Below are positions 44,312 through 52,863 of a stretch of DNA of 64,000 bases, piece by piece (the first letter of the stretch is position 1; every line of letters starts with the position of its first letter). Below the pieces are notes generated by a model. That model was given only the letters and a program-made list of their open reading frames with translations, searched no databases and had not been told where the DNA came from. The DNA comes from Lachnospiraceae bacterium MD335 (GTDB lineage: Bacteria > Bacillota > Clostridia > Lachnospirales > Lachnospiraceae). The stretch spans positions 1-64,000 of the forward strand of contig KE159633.1 of NCBI GenBank assembly GCA_000403335.2, given 5' to 3'. Position numbers and translations under genes: made by a program.

Positions 44312-45391
44312 GTGGCAAGAGTGTATAACTTTTCAGCAGGTCCGGCAGTTTTACCTGAAGAAGTTTTAAAAGAAGCTGCAGACGAGATGTTAGATTACAG
44401 AGGAACCGGAATGTCGGTCATGGAAATGAGCCATCGTTCAAAGGCGTACGATACGATTATCAAGGAGGCAGAGGCGGATTTAAGAGAGCTGATGAATATT
44501 CCAAACAATTACAAGGTTTTGTTTTTACAGGGCGGGGCGAGCCAGCAGTTTGCGATGATACCGATGAATTTGATGAAAAACGGTGTGGCGGACTATATTG
44601 TGACAGGTCAGTGGGCAAAGAAGGCATATCAGGAAGCCTGCATGTATGGTAAGGCAAACAAGATTGCTTCCAGTGAGGATCAGACATTCTCATACATACC
44701 GGACTGTTCGGATTTACCGATTTCCGAGGACGCGGATTATGTTTATATCTGTGAAAACAATACGATTTATGGAACGAAGTTTAAGACGCTTCCTAACACA
44801 AAGGGAAAGACGCTTGTAGCGGATGTTTCCTCATGCTTTTTGTCAGAGCCTGTTGACGTGACGAAGTACGGCGTAATTTACGGCGGCGTTCAGAAGAATA
44901 TCGGTCCTGCCGGCGTGGTGATTGTAATCATCAGAGAAGATTTAATTACGGACGACGTGCTTGCAGGTACGCCGACCATGCTCAAGTATAAGACACATGC
45001 GGACAATGATTCGCTGTACAATACACCGCCTGCGTATGGTATTTATATCTGCGGCAAGGTATTCAAGTGGCTCAAGAAAATGGGCGGGCTTGAGAAGATG
45101 AAGGAATACAACGAGAAGAAGGCTAAGATTTTATATGATTTTTTGGACGAGAGCAAACTCTTTAAGGGTACGGTGAGAAAAGAAGACCGTTCGCTGATGA
45201 ATGTACCGTTTGTTACGGGTAATGAGGAGCTTGACGCGAAGTTTGTAAAAGAGGCGAAAGAGGCAGGCTTTGAGAACCTGAAAGGGCACAGAACCGTTGG
45301 CGGTATGAGAGCAAGCATTTACAATGCAATGCCGATTGAGGGTGTGGAGAAGCTTGTGGCATTTATGAAAAAATTTGAGGAGTCAATGTGA
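44312..45391 (+). CDS. serC: Phosphoserine aminotransferase
   Basis: A 359-residue class V aminotransferase that forms 3-phosphoserine. Marks: YNFSAGPAVLPEEVL, LFLQGGASQQFAMIPMNL, ADVSSCFLSEPVDV, the PLP-lysine segment YGGVQKNIGPAGV and the C-terminal HRTVGGMRASIYNAMPIEG. It starts with GTG; the SD comes from the upstream repeat element. It pairs with serA for serine synthesis; serB is not in the window. Confidence 0.96.
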   Translation: MARVYNFSAGPAVLPEEVLKEAADEMLDYRGTGMSVMEMSHRSKAYDTIIKEAEADLRELMNIPNNYKVLFLQGGASQQFAMIPMNLMKNGVADYIVTGQWAKKAYQEACMYGKANKIASSEDQTFSYIPDCSDLPISEDADYVYICENNTIYGTKFKTLPNTKGKTLVADVSSCFLSEPVDVTKYGVIYGGVQKNIGPAGVVIVIIREDLITDDVLAGTPTMLKYKTHADNDSLYNTPPAYGIYICGKVFKWLKKMGGLEKMKEYNEKKAKILYDFLDESKLFKGTVRKEDRSLMNVPFVTGNEELDAKFVKEAKEAGFENLKGHRTVGGMRASIYNAMPIEGVEKLVAFMKKFEESM

Positions 45392-45411
45392 AAAATAAAT
45401 TTTTCACATTG

Positions 45412-45437
45412 CAAATTTGAGCAGAGGCTCAAATTTG
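45412..45437 (+). other. Hairpin between serC and serA
   Basis: CAAATTTGAG and CTCAAATTTG make a perfect 10-bp stem with loop CAGAGG. There is no T-run, so it is more likely an mRNA processing or stability structure than a terminator. A smaller palindrome, GTGAAAAAT/ATTTTTCAC, lies just upstream at the serC stop. Confidence 0.6.
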
Positions 45438-45466
45438 TGAATTGAGAAAGGAGCAAGGGTGTTAAA

Positions 45467-46630
45467 ATGTATCAGTATCATTGTCTGAATCCGATTTCAA
45501 ATATCGGTTTATCAAGATTTACGGAAGAGTATCAGAAAACGGACAGCATGGAGGATGCGGAGGGCGTGCTTGTAAGAAGCGCGGCAATGCATGATTTGGA
45601 GCTGCCAAAGAAGCTGCTTGCGGTGGCAAGGGCCGGTGCGGGAACAAACAATATTCCGCTTGAGAAGTGTGCCGAGCAGGGGATTGTGGTATTTAACACG
45701 CCGGGCGCAAACGCAAACGGCGTCAAGGAGCTTGTGCTTGCAGGTATGCTGCTCGCATCAAGAGACGTGGTTGGCGGTATTGACTGGGTGAAGGCGAATG
45801 CCGATGTAGAGACCGTCGGCAAGGACGCGGAGAAGGCAAAGAAGAATTTTGCAGGTACGGAAATTTACGGAAAAAGGCTTGGTATCATCGGACTTGGCGC
45901 AATCGGTATCCGCGTGGCAAATGCGGCGGTAGCGCTTGGCATGGAAGTATACGGATATGACCCGTATCTTTCGGTGGATGCGGCGCTTAAATTGACCAGG
46001 GAAGTCAAACATGTAAAAAATGTAGATGATATTTATACGGACTGCGACTACATTACAGTGCATGTGCCTCTTATAGACGCTACAAAGGGCATGATTGACG
46101 CTGCGGCAATCGAGAAGATGAAAGAGGGCGTGATTGTCTTAAATTTTGCGAGAGACCAGCTTGTAAATGAAAAGGATATGGTTGCCGCCCTGGAGGCAGG
46201 CAAGGTAAGAAAGTATGTTTCTGATTTCCCGAACCCGACAACGGCGGGAACAAAGGGTTGTATTGTGATTCCGCACCTTGGCGCTTCGACGGAGGAGTCG
46301 GAGGACAATTGTGCCATGATGGCAGTGGATGAGCTGATGGATTACCTTGAGAACGGTAATATCAGAAACAGTGTGAATTATCCTGCATGCAATATGGGTG
46401 TGTGCTCGAATGTGGGCAGGATTGCGGTTCTGCATAAGAATATCGCAAACATGATTACGCAGTTTACGGCGGCGTTTGGCGAGGCTGGCATTAATATCAG
46501 CGATATGACGAATAAGTCAAGAGGCGAGTATGCGTATACGCTGATGGATATTGCGGCAGCGGCAGATGAGAAGATTCTTGCACGGCTCAACAGCATTGAA
46601 GGTGTGTTCCGTGTACGGGTTGTAAAATAA
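45467..46630 (+). CDS. serA: D-3-phosphoglycerate dehydrogenase
   Basis: A 387-residue NAD-dependent dehydrogenase, first step of serine synthesis. It has the substrate-domain motif RAGAGTNNIPLEKCAEQGI, the Rossmann motif GIIGLGAIGIRVANAA, VHVPLIDATKGMI, the catalytic HLGASTEESEDN and a C-terminal ACT domain (about 320-387, INISDMTNKSRGEYAYTLMDI). The ACT domain suggests feedback control by serine. It lies 75 bp after serC in the same direction. Confidence 0.95.
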   Translation: MYQYHCLNPISNIGLSRFTEEYQKTDSMEDAEGVLVRSAAMHDLELPKKLLAVARAGAGTNNIPLEKCAEQGIVVFNTPGANANGVKELVLAGMLLASRDVVGGIDWVKANADVETVGKDAEKAKKNFAGTEIYGKRLGIIGLGAIGIRVANAAVALGMEVYGYDPYLSVDAALKLTREVKHVKNVDDIYTDCDYITVHVPLIDATKGMIDAAAIEKMKEGVIVLNFARDQLVNEKDMVAALEAGKVRKYVSDFPNPTTAGTKGCIVIPHLGASTEESEDNCAMMAVDELMDYLENGNIRNSVNYPACNMGVCSNVGRIAVLHKNIANMITQFTAAFGEAGINISDMTNKSRGEYAYTLMDIAAAADEKILARLNSIEGVFRVRVVK

Positions 46631-47243
46631 TCAGAATGTATGGAATATGAGTATTGCGTTTTTAGGTCTTGAAATTTGCGTTATTTCTTTTGCTTAAAAC
46701 GGGAACAGAACCTCATGCAGTATTTCCTGTTGGAGGCGTTGTGCTTATATATTTTTAAGCTGACGCAGGGTTTGGAACTGATTGTAGACCGATACAGGAA
46801 AAAAGGGGATATGTTGCCCTTATTTTGGACGTAAGTGTAGTTGTTAGAGAGTAATTAACTCTGACATCTGCACTTATTTTATTATAATAAGGGGAGTAAT
46901 TGGTCTGCCGTTACTCTTCTACCACTTAATCCATAAATTTATCTGTCATCTTTTGTCCTTCTGATTTGATATATGAAAATATTTCATTTTAATATTATAA
47001 AGTCAAACGATTCTTTCTTTTTTAGGTTGTATATTCTAACCAAATTTACAATAAACACAACCAAATCTACAAATGCTCTCTATAGTTTCAGAAAATATGC
47101 TAAAATGTTCAAAAATACATACCAATAATTATTAATTATTAAATTTCTATAAACTTAAAGTCAAACCCAAACCTGCAATGAACCGTAATTTTTATACAAT
47201 AACACAGAAAAAGCAATAACACAACAAAAGCGAGGTGTCAACC
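46631..47243. other. Gap of 613 bp with a 39-codon reading frame and LytTR-type sites
   Basis: The first 200 bp hold a short frame (46715-46834, ATG to TAA) with the peptide start MQYFLLEALCLYIFK and end LPLFWT; it has no convincing SD and I cannot assign it, so it may be a gene remnant. The middle part is AT-rich with no recognised feature. The right end holds a pair of 21-bp-spaced repeats (47038-47071) and a -10-like TAAAAT (47101-47106) in front of the LytTR regulator gene. Confidence 0.5.
47038..47106 (+). promoter_or_regulatory. Direct-repeat (LytTR-type) site and -10 upstream of the regulator gene
   Basis: AACCAAATTTACA (47038-47050) and AACCAAATCTACA (47059-47071) start 21 bp apart, two turns of the helix. 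A -10-like TAAAAT (47101-47106) follows after 29 nt, and no -35 box is visible. This is the layout of promoters activated by LytTR-domain regulators and suggests autoregulation. Confidence 0.65.
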
Positions 47244-47990
47244 ATGTATCAGATTGCAATCTGCGATGACGAACAACAGGAATTGGATAAGGTGGAGCAT
47301 ATGCTGCGGGCGTTTGACAGACCGTCCGACGGATTTGCCATAAAACGGTATACGGATGCAAAAGCTCTGCTTTTGGAGATTAAAACAAATACATACCAGC
47401 CGGACATTATTCTGCTGGACATTTATATGCCGTATGCGACGGGAATTGAGACGGCAAGAAAACTGCGTGATATGGGGAATACAGGCAGTGTTATTTTTGT
47501 GACCTCATCAAAGGAGCATGCGTTGGAGGCGTTCGGAGTGTCGGCGTCCGGCTATTTGGTGAAACCGATTTGCGAGAAAGCGCTTTTTGACGCGATGGAG
47601 CGGGCAATGGAAAATCTCGCGGCAAGACAGTGCCGTTATATTCTTTTGGAAACAGAAGATCATGTCCGCAAGGTTGCGCTTGGCGACATTATCTATTGTG
47701 AGGCGCAGCGTAAGACGCAGTGCGTTTACCTGCAGGGCGGCGAGACTGTTTTGCTGCATATGACGATGGCAAAGCTGTGCGAAACGCTTTGCAGCTATCG
47801 GGAGTTTACAAAGATTGGCGTGTCTTATGTCGTCAATTTGGAGCATATCGAGCGGTTAGGCACACAGATGCTGTATTTGGATAACGGGACGGAAATTTAT
47901 CTGCCGCGCGGCTCATACCGGTCTTTACGGGAAAAATATTTCGACTATTATTTTGAGGACGAATCATTTCGTGCAATCCGTACCCTCTAA
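47244..47990 (+). CDS. LytTR-family response regulator
   Basis: A 248-residue regulator with a receiver domain (1-120: AICDDE with the acidic pair, phospho-Asp59 in IILLDIYMP, Thr/Ser in VTSSKEH, Lys in YLVKPI) and a LytTR DNA-binding domain (about 140-240: IIYCEAQRKTQCVYL, FTKIGVSYVVNLEHIERL, LPRGSYRSLREKY). ATG 47244 has GAGG 8 bases upstream; GTG 47235 is less likely. A direct-repeat site lies over its own last codons and continues downstream (47972-48005). It probably drives the surface-protein genes that follow. Confidence 0.92.
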   Translation: MYQIAICDDEQQELDKVEHMLRAFDRPSDGFAIKRYTDAKALLLEIKTNTYQPDIILLDIYMPYATGIETARKLRDMGNTGSVIFVTSSKEHALEAFGVSASGYLVKPICEKALFDAMERAMENLAARQCRYILLETEDHVRKVALGDIIYCEAQRKTQCVYLQGGETVLLHMTMAKLCETLCSYREFTKIGVSYVVNLEHIERLGTQMLYLDNGTEIYLPRGSYRSLREKYFDYYFEDESFRAIRTL

Positions 47991-48041
47991 ACTGCAATCC
48001 GTACCAAACCACTATCTTTTTTTTATATTTTACAATATGAT
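47972..48041 (+). promoter_or_regulatory. Direct-repeat (LytTR-type) site and -10 of the surface-protein operon
   Basis: TGCAATCCGTACC occurs twice without mismatch, at 47972-47984 and 47993-48005, exactly 21 bp apart. TATGAT (48036-48041) follows after 30 nt. The first repeat is inside the end of the regulator gene. The half-site is close to that at 58222-58255 (GCAAATTGTACC), which has the same spacing. Confidence 0.8.
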
Positions 48042-48246
48042 AAACAGACATGAAAAGCATGTCGGGGACGCTGCCATATTTCCCCCCTCGCAGCGTTTCC
48101 GGCATGAATTCATGTCCAGACAGGCGGCGTATGGAGCGAAAACAAAAATATTACAAAAGAATTTGGCAGGCAGCCCGCGAAGTACGCCGATGTTTGGAAA
48201 CTAAAATACGCACGTAGGAGCGTGCATGAAAGAAAGGAGTTCAACT

Positions 48247-49197
48247 ATGAAAAGAAAATCATTATGGAAGGTACTGGGAACAGGAATGCTTGCATTCAGC
48301 CTGATCGTTTCCCCGCTTGCAGCAACGGCGGCGCAGGCGGCAGAGATGCCCGAGGGACAGACCACAGAGCCGACTGAAACCGAAGAGGAGACCTTGGACG
48401 GACAGCAGGAAAACCGCGCGGGAGAAGGCGGCGATACGAACGTAACCCCTGCGGCAGAGGGCGACGGCACAGGGGATGGCGCTGCCGGCGGTACGGACGA
48501 CGGTACAACTGAAGACCCGATGGTGAAAGAGGGCGGTGAGAAAACAGACCTTGACCCGCTGCGCGACGAGGAGATTCCGGCAGAAGGGATAGAAGGCGAG
48601 CCAGACTACAAGCCTGCAAAAGAAGCATATGCCGACGTAGAAATCCCCGTTTGGGGCTTTACCGAGGACGCGACCGTCTATTCGGTTGACGTGGAGTGGG
48701 GCGCGATGACGTTCCAGTGGGAGAACAGCAGCTGGGATCCCGAGACGCACATGAAGAAAGCGGGAGCAGGCTGGAAGGTTTACGACAGCGCTGCAAACAG
48801 GGCGCTCAATGAAACAGTGCATGAAATCAACGAGATTAAAGTCACAAATCATTCCAACGCGAAAGTTTATGCATCGCTTTGGTACACGGCAGTGAATGAT
48901 GGCACCGGCGATTTTTCGGACACGAGAGGATGTTTTTCTGCGGCAACCGATTATGATGAAAACAGAACATTCTTCCAAGAAAACTATATGACAAGTCCTG
49001 CGTACCTGCGGCTTGATACCGCAGATAATTCTGAGGTGGAAGGCGAAGCAGGAACGCCGACTGTCGCAAAGGCGTATTTTATGCCCTACGACTTAAAGGA
49101 GGAGTTAAAGAAGGACGACGGTATTACAAAATGGACAAAAATCGGCACAATTACTGTCGGCATTAAGACGGAAGTACCGACATGGCCCGAACCTTAA
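48247..49197 (+). CDS. Secreted surface protein with 'WGxMxF' C-terminal domain
   Basis: A 316-residue exported protein: signal peptide (1-32, cleavage near AQAAEM), a long acidic, Gly/Thr/Glu-rich linker (about 33-130) and a C-terminal domain (137-316) with DATVYSVDVEWGAMTFQ, WKVYDSAANRAL, IKVTNHSNAKVYASLWY and FMPYDLKEELKK. The same domain ends the next gene, with long nearly identical nucleotide stretches, so one copied from the other. I do not know the function; related domains are common in exported Lachnospiraceae proteins. No cell-wall anchor is seen. It is the first gene after the direct-repeat promoter at 47972. ATG 48247 follows AAAGGAG. Confidence 0.75.
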   Translation: MKRKSLWKVLGTGMLAFSLIVSPLAATAAQAAEMPEGQTTEPTETEEETLDGQQENRAGEGGDTNVTPAAEGDGTGDGAAGGTDDGTTEDPMVKEGGEKTDLDPLRDEEIPAEGIEGEPDYKPAKEAYADVEIPVWGFTEDATVYSVDVEWGAMTFQWENSSWDPETHMKKAGAGWKVYDSAANRALNETVHEINEIKVTNHSNAKVYASLWYTAVNDGTGDFSDTRGCFSAATDYDENRTFFQENYMTSPAYLRLDTADNSEVEGEAGTPTVAKAYFMPYDLKEELKKDDGITKWTKIGTITVGIKTEVPTWPEP

Positions 49198-49284
49198 TTT
49201 AATGCATACAGCCGTTTGGCGGCGCCGGTTTGCACCGACAAAGCGGCAGAATAGTATAAAAACAAATAAAGGAGGATAGCAGGG

Positions 49285-50718
49285 ATGAAACACAAACAGT
49301 TCAAACAGCGTATCCGCAAGGGAATTGCCGTTTTTATGGCAGGTGTTGCGGCGTGCTTTCTTCTGCTTTCATACACAGGGGACGCAGGCATTGTGAATGC
49401 ATTAAGCGCCGGCTTTGTTGAAAAGCATCTTTGGATTGGGGGAACAGAGGTGACGAGGCGGAATTGCGACAATATTTTTAACGAGTTGGGAGAGGATGGA
49501 AATCCGACCGCTCGCTTTGACCTGAAAACAGGCACCCTGTATTTAAACGGCGTAGATATTCGCGACACCTATAAATATTCTAATAAATATTACTCCTTTT
49601 ATTCTTACGGACCAATGCTGGACAATTTGGTTATTACCGGAGAGAATTATTTTTCCGATGGAATTTTTTCCATTGATAATCCGACAGATTTATACACACA
49701 AAATTCCATAACGGGTACGGGAACGTTGCGCTGCAATGGGAAGTTTCGGTGGGAAGGTACGTCGTTTCAAGCGGAAAAATATCTCATATATGGAAGCGAA
49801 ACGGAAAAGACAGGACCAAAGATTGAGGCGAAAGAAGGAGTTGCAATTAACGGTATAGGAATAAAAATGTATGGAGGCGTTATCAAGGGGTTCTCAAAGG
49901 ACGGCATAGGTTTTCAAAACCTGATGAACGCTTCATATGAAAGTAGATTTGTGCAATTGTATAACGACAGTGTTATCATGGCAAAAAAGGGCAAAGCATC
50001 AACAGAATCCCCCGTTGATGCATACACGGGCCGGACTAAGCGGGTTATGGGCATAAACAGTGAAGACTATTTTGGCTGGGTAGTGTATAAAGCAAAAGAT
50101 GCCAAAGATACGATTCCCGAACTGGATGATTGGGATATGGAAATTGACCTGACTGATGAAGATTATTGTGATACGGAAATCGACGTTTTGGGATTTACGG
50201 AGGACGCGACCGTCTACTCGGTTGACGTGGAATGGGGTGCGATGACGTTCCAATATGAAAACGCGACATGGGACGCTACAGCGCACAAGACCGCTGAGAG
50301 TGCGCAATGGAAAGTGTATGACAGCGAAAACAGCAAGGCGCTTGATACGACGCAGGATGCAATCAACCAAATCAAAGTCACGAATCACTCCAACGCCGGC
50401 GTTTATGCGACGCTTCATTACGCAGGGACAAAAACGGACGCCGTGGATTATACGGATACTACAGGCGGTTTTACCAAAAGTGCGGAGGATACAGATACAC
50501 AGCTTACCGAAAAAGAAGGCGATGTGCCGGAGTATCTGACACTTTCTACCGCCGACAACAGCGGGGACGCCTCCGTGGCGGGAACGCCGACAACGGGTAC
50601 GGTCTTCTTTATGCCGTCGGGCATTAAGGAGGAATACAAAAAAGCGGACGGAATTACCAAATGGTCGCAGATTGGAACGATTACGATCGGAATTGAGACT
50701 GAGCAGCCGACTGCATAA
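49285..50718 (+). CDS. Secreted surface protein, paralogue of previous, with extra N-terminal domain
   Basis: A 477-residue exported protein. It has a basic signal peptide (1-40), a beta-rich middle (about 44-250) that starts LWIGGTEVTRRNCDNIF and TGTLYLNGVDI, a pattern frequent in clostridial surface proteins, and the C-terminal domain (303-477) shared with the gene before it (ATVYSVDVEWGAMTFQ, IKVTNHSNAGVYATLHY, FFMPSGIKEEYKK). No LPXTG or S-layer motif is present. It may be assembled with its paralogue into one structure. AGGAGG is before ATG 49285. Confidence 0.75.
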   Translation: MKHKQFKQRIRKGIAVFMAGVAACFLLLSYTGDAGIVNALSAGFVEKHLWIGGTEVTRRNCDNIFNELGEDGNPTARFDLKTGTLYLNGVDIRDTYKYSNKYYSFYSYGPMLDNLVITGENYFSDGIFSIDNPTDLYTQNSITGTGTLRCNGKFRWEGTSFQAEKYLIYGSETEKTGPKIEAKEGVAINGIGIKMYGGVIKGFSKDGIGFQNLMNASYESRFVQLYNDSVIMAKKGKASTESPVDAYTGRTKRVMGINSEDYFGWVVYKAKDAKDTIPELDDWDMEIDLTDEDYCDTEIDVLGFTEDATVYSVDVEWGAMTFQYENATWDATAHKTAESAQWKVYDSENSKALDTTQDAINQIKVTNHSNAGVYATLHYAGTKTDAVDYTDTTGGFTKSAEDTDTQLTEKEGDVPEYLTLSTADNSGDASVAGTPTTGTVFFMPSGIKEEYKKADGITKWSQIGTITIGIETEQPTA

Positions 50719-50726
50719 TAATTGAG

Positions 50727-50747
50727 AATGGGAAAACATTTCCCATT
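50727..50747 (+). other. Hairpin after the second secreted-protein gene
   Basis: AATGGGA and TCCCATT around AAACATT. It lacks a T-run and directly precedes hairpin element copy 2. It may protect the mRNA 3' end or adjust expression of genes in the operon. Confidence 0.5.
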
Positions 50748-50753
50748 GTCGTA

Positions 50754-50829
50754 CGCCGGTCGTCCGTCAGGGAACCGATTTATCGGTTTGATAACATATT
50801 ACATTTGGACGCCCCGTGTGCATAAAACA
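50754..50829. repeat. Dispersed hairpin element, copy 2 (inverted)
   Basis: The reverse complement of this stretch begins TGTTTTATGCACACGGGG and includes ATCAAACCGATAAATCGGTT, as in copy 1 at 15698. The outer stem here is CGTCC/GGACG in place of CACC/GGTG, so pairing is kept while sequence differs. Confidence 0.75.
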
Positions 50830-50832
50830 TAC

Positions 50833-50856
50833 GCGGGAAGCTTTACGGCTTCCCGC
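50833..50856 (+). other. GC-rich hairpin just before the GLUG-protein gene
   Basis: GCGGGAAGC and GCTTCCCGC form a perfect 9-bp stem with a short loop. There is no T-run. It ends 12 bases before the SD of the next gene, so it may tune its translation. Confidence 0.6.
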
Positions 50857-50876
50857 AGTAACAGAAAGGAAGAGCC

Positions 50877-52292
50877 ATGAGCAGACAGATTAAAATGGAA
50901 GGCGGCTTTGCATACCGCAATACGGGAACCATCAAAAACAGCTATGCTGCCGTAAAATTAAGCACGGCAGTGCGGTTTGGCAGAAATAAGAGCGAGAATG
51001 CAGGTTTTGTTTATGACAACAGCGGAGAACTTGACCACTGCTTTTCACGCAGTATTGTGCGCACGTGGAGGAAAGGGAAGGACGGTCTGATTGCCGTTAA
51101 CAAGGGCAGATTTCACTGGTGCTTTTTTGTCGTGGGCAAGGATAGGAAATTGAAGAAATTCAGGGACAGGGAGCATGGATTTGCCAAAAAGGATGTTGTG
51201 CCCGCATTTCTTGAGGACGCCTATCAGTGGGATTTTACCGTTTTTGAGCGCGAGCCTGCGGGAAAAATGGAGTTTTTGCAGGAAAGCTGGCGCTGCGCGC
51301 CGAACGGCTTAGAGCAGGCGGCAGTCAAAAAGCCGTTGGAAATCGCAAGCCGCAGACAGCTTTTGGACTGGATTGAACGTGTCAACCGCGGGGAGCCTGA
51401 GGCGGCGCAGGGGAGTGTCCTTCTGACACAAGACCTGGACTTTCACGGAAAGGAAATCCCTTCGATTGGCTGCGACAGACAGCACCCCTTTTTGGGAACA
51501 TTTGACGGCGGAGGGCATCAGATTAAGGGTTTTATTTTGAATGGAAAGGGCATGGCGGAAATCGGCTTTTTCGGCGTGCTCAAGGGAACGGTCCGCAATC
51601 TTACCATTGACTGCATCGTAAAAGGAAAGAACTGTCCGATTACGGCGGCGTTCTGCGCGGTCAACGAGGGCGAAATCCACTGCTGTGAGGCGCTCTGCAG
51701 TATCCACGCAAATCGCTATGTCGGGGGCTTCGCCGGCGAAAACAACGGCGTGATAGAACGCTGCTGCGTCAGCGGGAAAAGCCACGGTCTGTTTCTGATT
51801 TGGCTGTTTCCGTTTCTGCCGTACCTTGCGCTGTTGTTTTTGTTTCTGTTTTATCCGCCGCTGCCCCCGCCAGACTATGTGCCCGTGATGGCGGACGCGG
51901 CGATTATTCCCAATACCGACAACGACTTCGGGGAGCGCACGAACGACAATAAGGCAAGCTACGAGGTGCCAAAGGTGCTGCGGGTGGATACCGCAACGCT
52001 TACGGCGGAGAGCGAGCCCTACGTGATTAAGAACCCAAGCCGCGGGGCGAATTATGATTTTGTGGCGGTGTTGTACATGGTGGACAGCAGCGGGAAAGAT
52101 GTGGAGATTTACCGCTCGGGGCGTATTCCTGTCGGATTTCATATCGAGAATCTGACGCTTACGCCGCCTGAGGGGATTGTGCTTACCAAAGGGACGTATG
52201 AGGCGAAAATGGTCTTCTCGTTTTATAACCACGACACCGGCGAGAAGGGCATGGTGGACTCGGTTGTGCCGATTACGGTGGAGTTGAAATAA
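50877..52292 (+). CDS. GLUG-repeat membrane protein
   Basis: A 471-residue protein. The first 300 residues carry GLUG-like repeats (GGFAYRNTGTIKNSYA, AGFVYDNSGELDHCFS, IGFFGVLKGTVRNLTID, AAFCAVNEGEIHCCEA, GGFAGENNGVIERCCV), also including PFLGTFDGGGHQIKGF. One membrane helix follows (about 305-327, very Leu/Phe-rich, then PPLPPP) and a C-terminal beta domain of about 140 residues (VGFHIENLTLTPPEGIVL, GTYEAKMVFSFYN). GLUG motifs are usually extracellular, yet there is no signal peptide and the helix is central, so the GLUG part may be inside the cell. Its partner and role are unknown. The SD is AAAGGAAG. Confidence 0.75.
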   Translation: MSRQIKMEGGFAYRNTGTIKNSYAAVKLSTAVRFGRNKSENAGFVYDNSGELDHCFSRSIVRTWRKGKDGLIAVNKGRFHWCFFVVGKDRKLKKFRDREHGFAKKDVVPAFLEDAYQWDFTVFEREPAGKMEFLQESWRCAPNGLEQAAVKKPLEIASRRQLLDWIERVNRGEPEAAQGSVLLTQDLDFHGKEIPSIGCDRQHPFLGTFDGGGHQIKGFILNGKGMAEIGFFGVLKGTVRNLTIDCIVKGKNCPITAAFCAVNEGEIHCCEALCSIHANRYVGGFAGENNGVIERCCVSGKSHGLFLIWLFPFLPYLALLFLFLFYPPLPPPDYVPVMADAAIIPNTDNDFGERTNDNKASYEVPKVLRVDTATLTAESEPYVIKNPSRGANYDFVAVLYMVDSSGKDVEIYRSGRIPVGFHIENLTLTPPEGIVLTKGTYEAKMVFSFYNHDTGEKGMVDSVVPITVELK

Positions 52293-52332
52293 GGTTTGAT
52301 TGTATAGAACAGGTTGGAGGTTTACATAAAAT

Positions 52333-52830
52333 ATGAAACGGAAAAATTGTGTCACCGATGCGAGGAGAAAAACAAAAATCGGGATTTTGACAAGTCTTGC
52401 CATCATTTTGTGTATCGCCCTTTCACTCGGATACGTCCGCTTTGCGCAGGGCTACCGCGTATTCCGCGCGCCCGCGCACGAGGAGACGGCGGCAGAAGGA
52501 CTTCCCGAGGCAGGACAGGGCTGGCAGGAGCTGCCCGTAAAAGAGGGATACACCATCGGACTCGAAACTGCTCCGATGGTTTTGGGCGGCGGCTTGCAGG
52601 TAAATTTGGCGAATTATGCCGAAAACGCAGTGTGGATTTTGGCACGCATATATCAGGAGGAGGAGCTGATTGGTCAAACTGGTGTTCTGTATCAGGGCGA
52701 GTATGTTGCGCAGGTGCCATGTGAAAAAACAGTATCCGCAGGCGATACCGTGCTGCTGCAGATTATCGCGTATGAGCCGGAAACATATCATAGTGAAGGC
52801 GTGGCGCGGATTTCGTGTCAGGTGCAGTAA
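52333..52830 (+). CDS. Small membrane-anchored extracytoplasmic protein
   Basis: A 165-residue protein: basic N terminus, one helix (about 16-37), a linker and a beta domain (about 70-165) with the pattern GQTGVLYQGEYVAQVPCEKT then TVLLQIIAYEP. This domain resembles the C-terminal domain of the GLUG protein just before it, so both probably display the same small domain outside the cell. ATG 52333 follows GGAGG at some distance. Function unknown. Confidence 0.65.
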   Translation: MKRKNCVTDARRKTKIGILTSLAIILCIALSLGYVRFAQGYRVFRAPAHEETAAEGLPEAGQGWQELPVKEGYTIGLETAPMVLGGGLQVNLANYAENAVWILARIYQEEELIGQTGVLYQGEYVAQVPCEKTVSAGDTVLLQIIAYEPETYHSEGVARISCQVQ

Positions 52831-52863
52831 AACGGGGGGGCGGATCAGAAAGGAGACAGGTAT

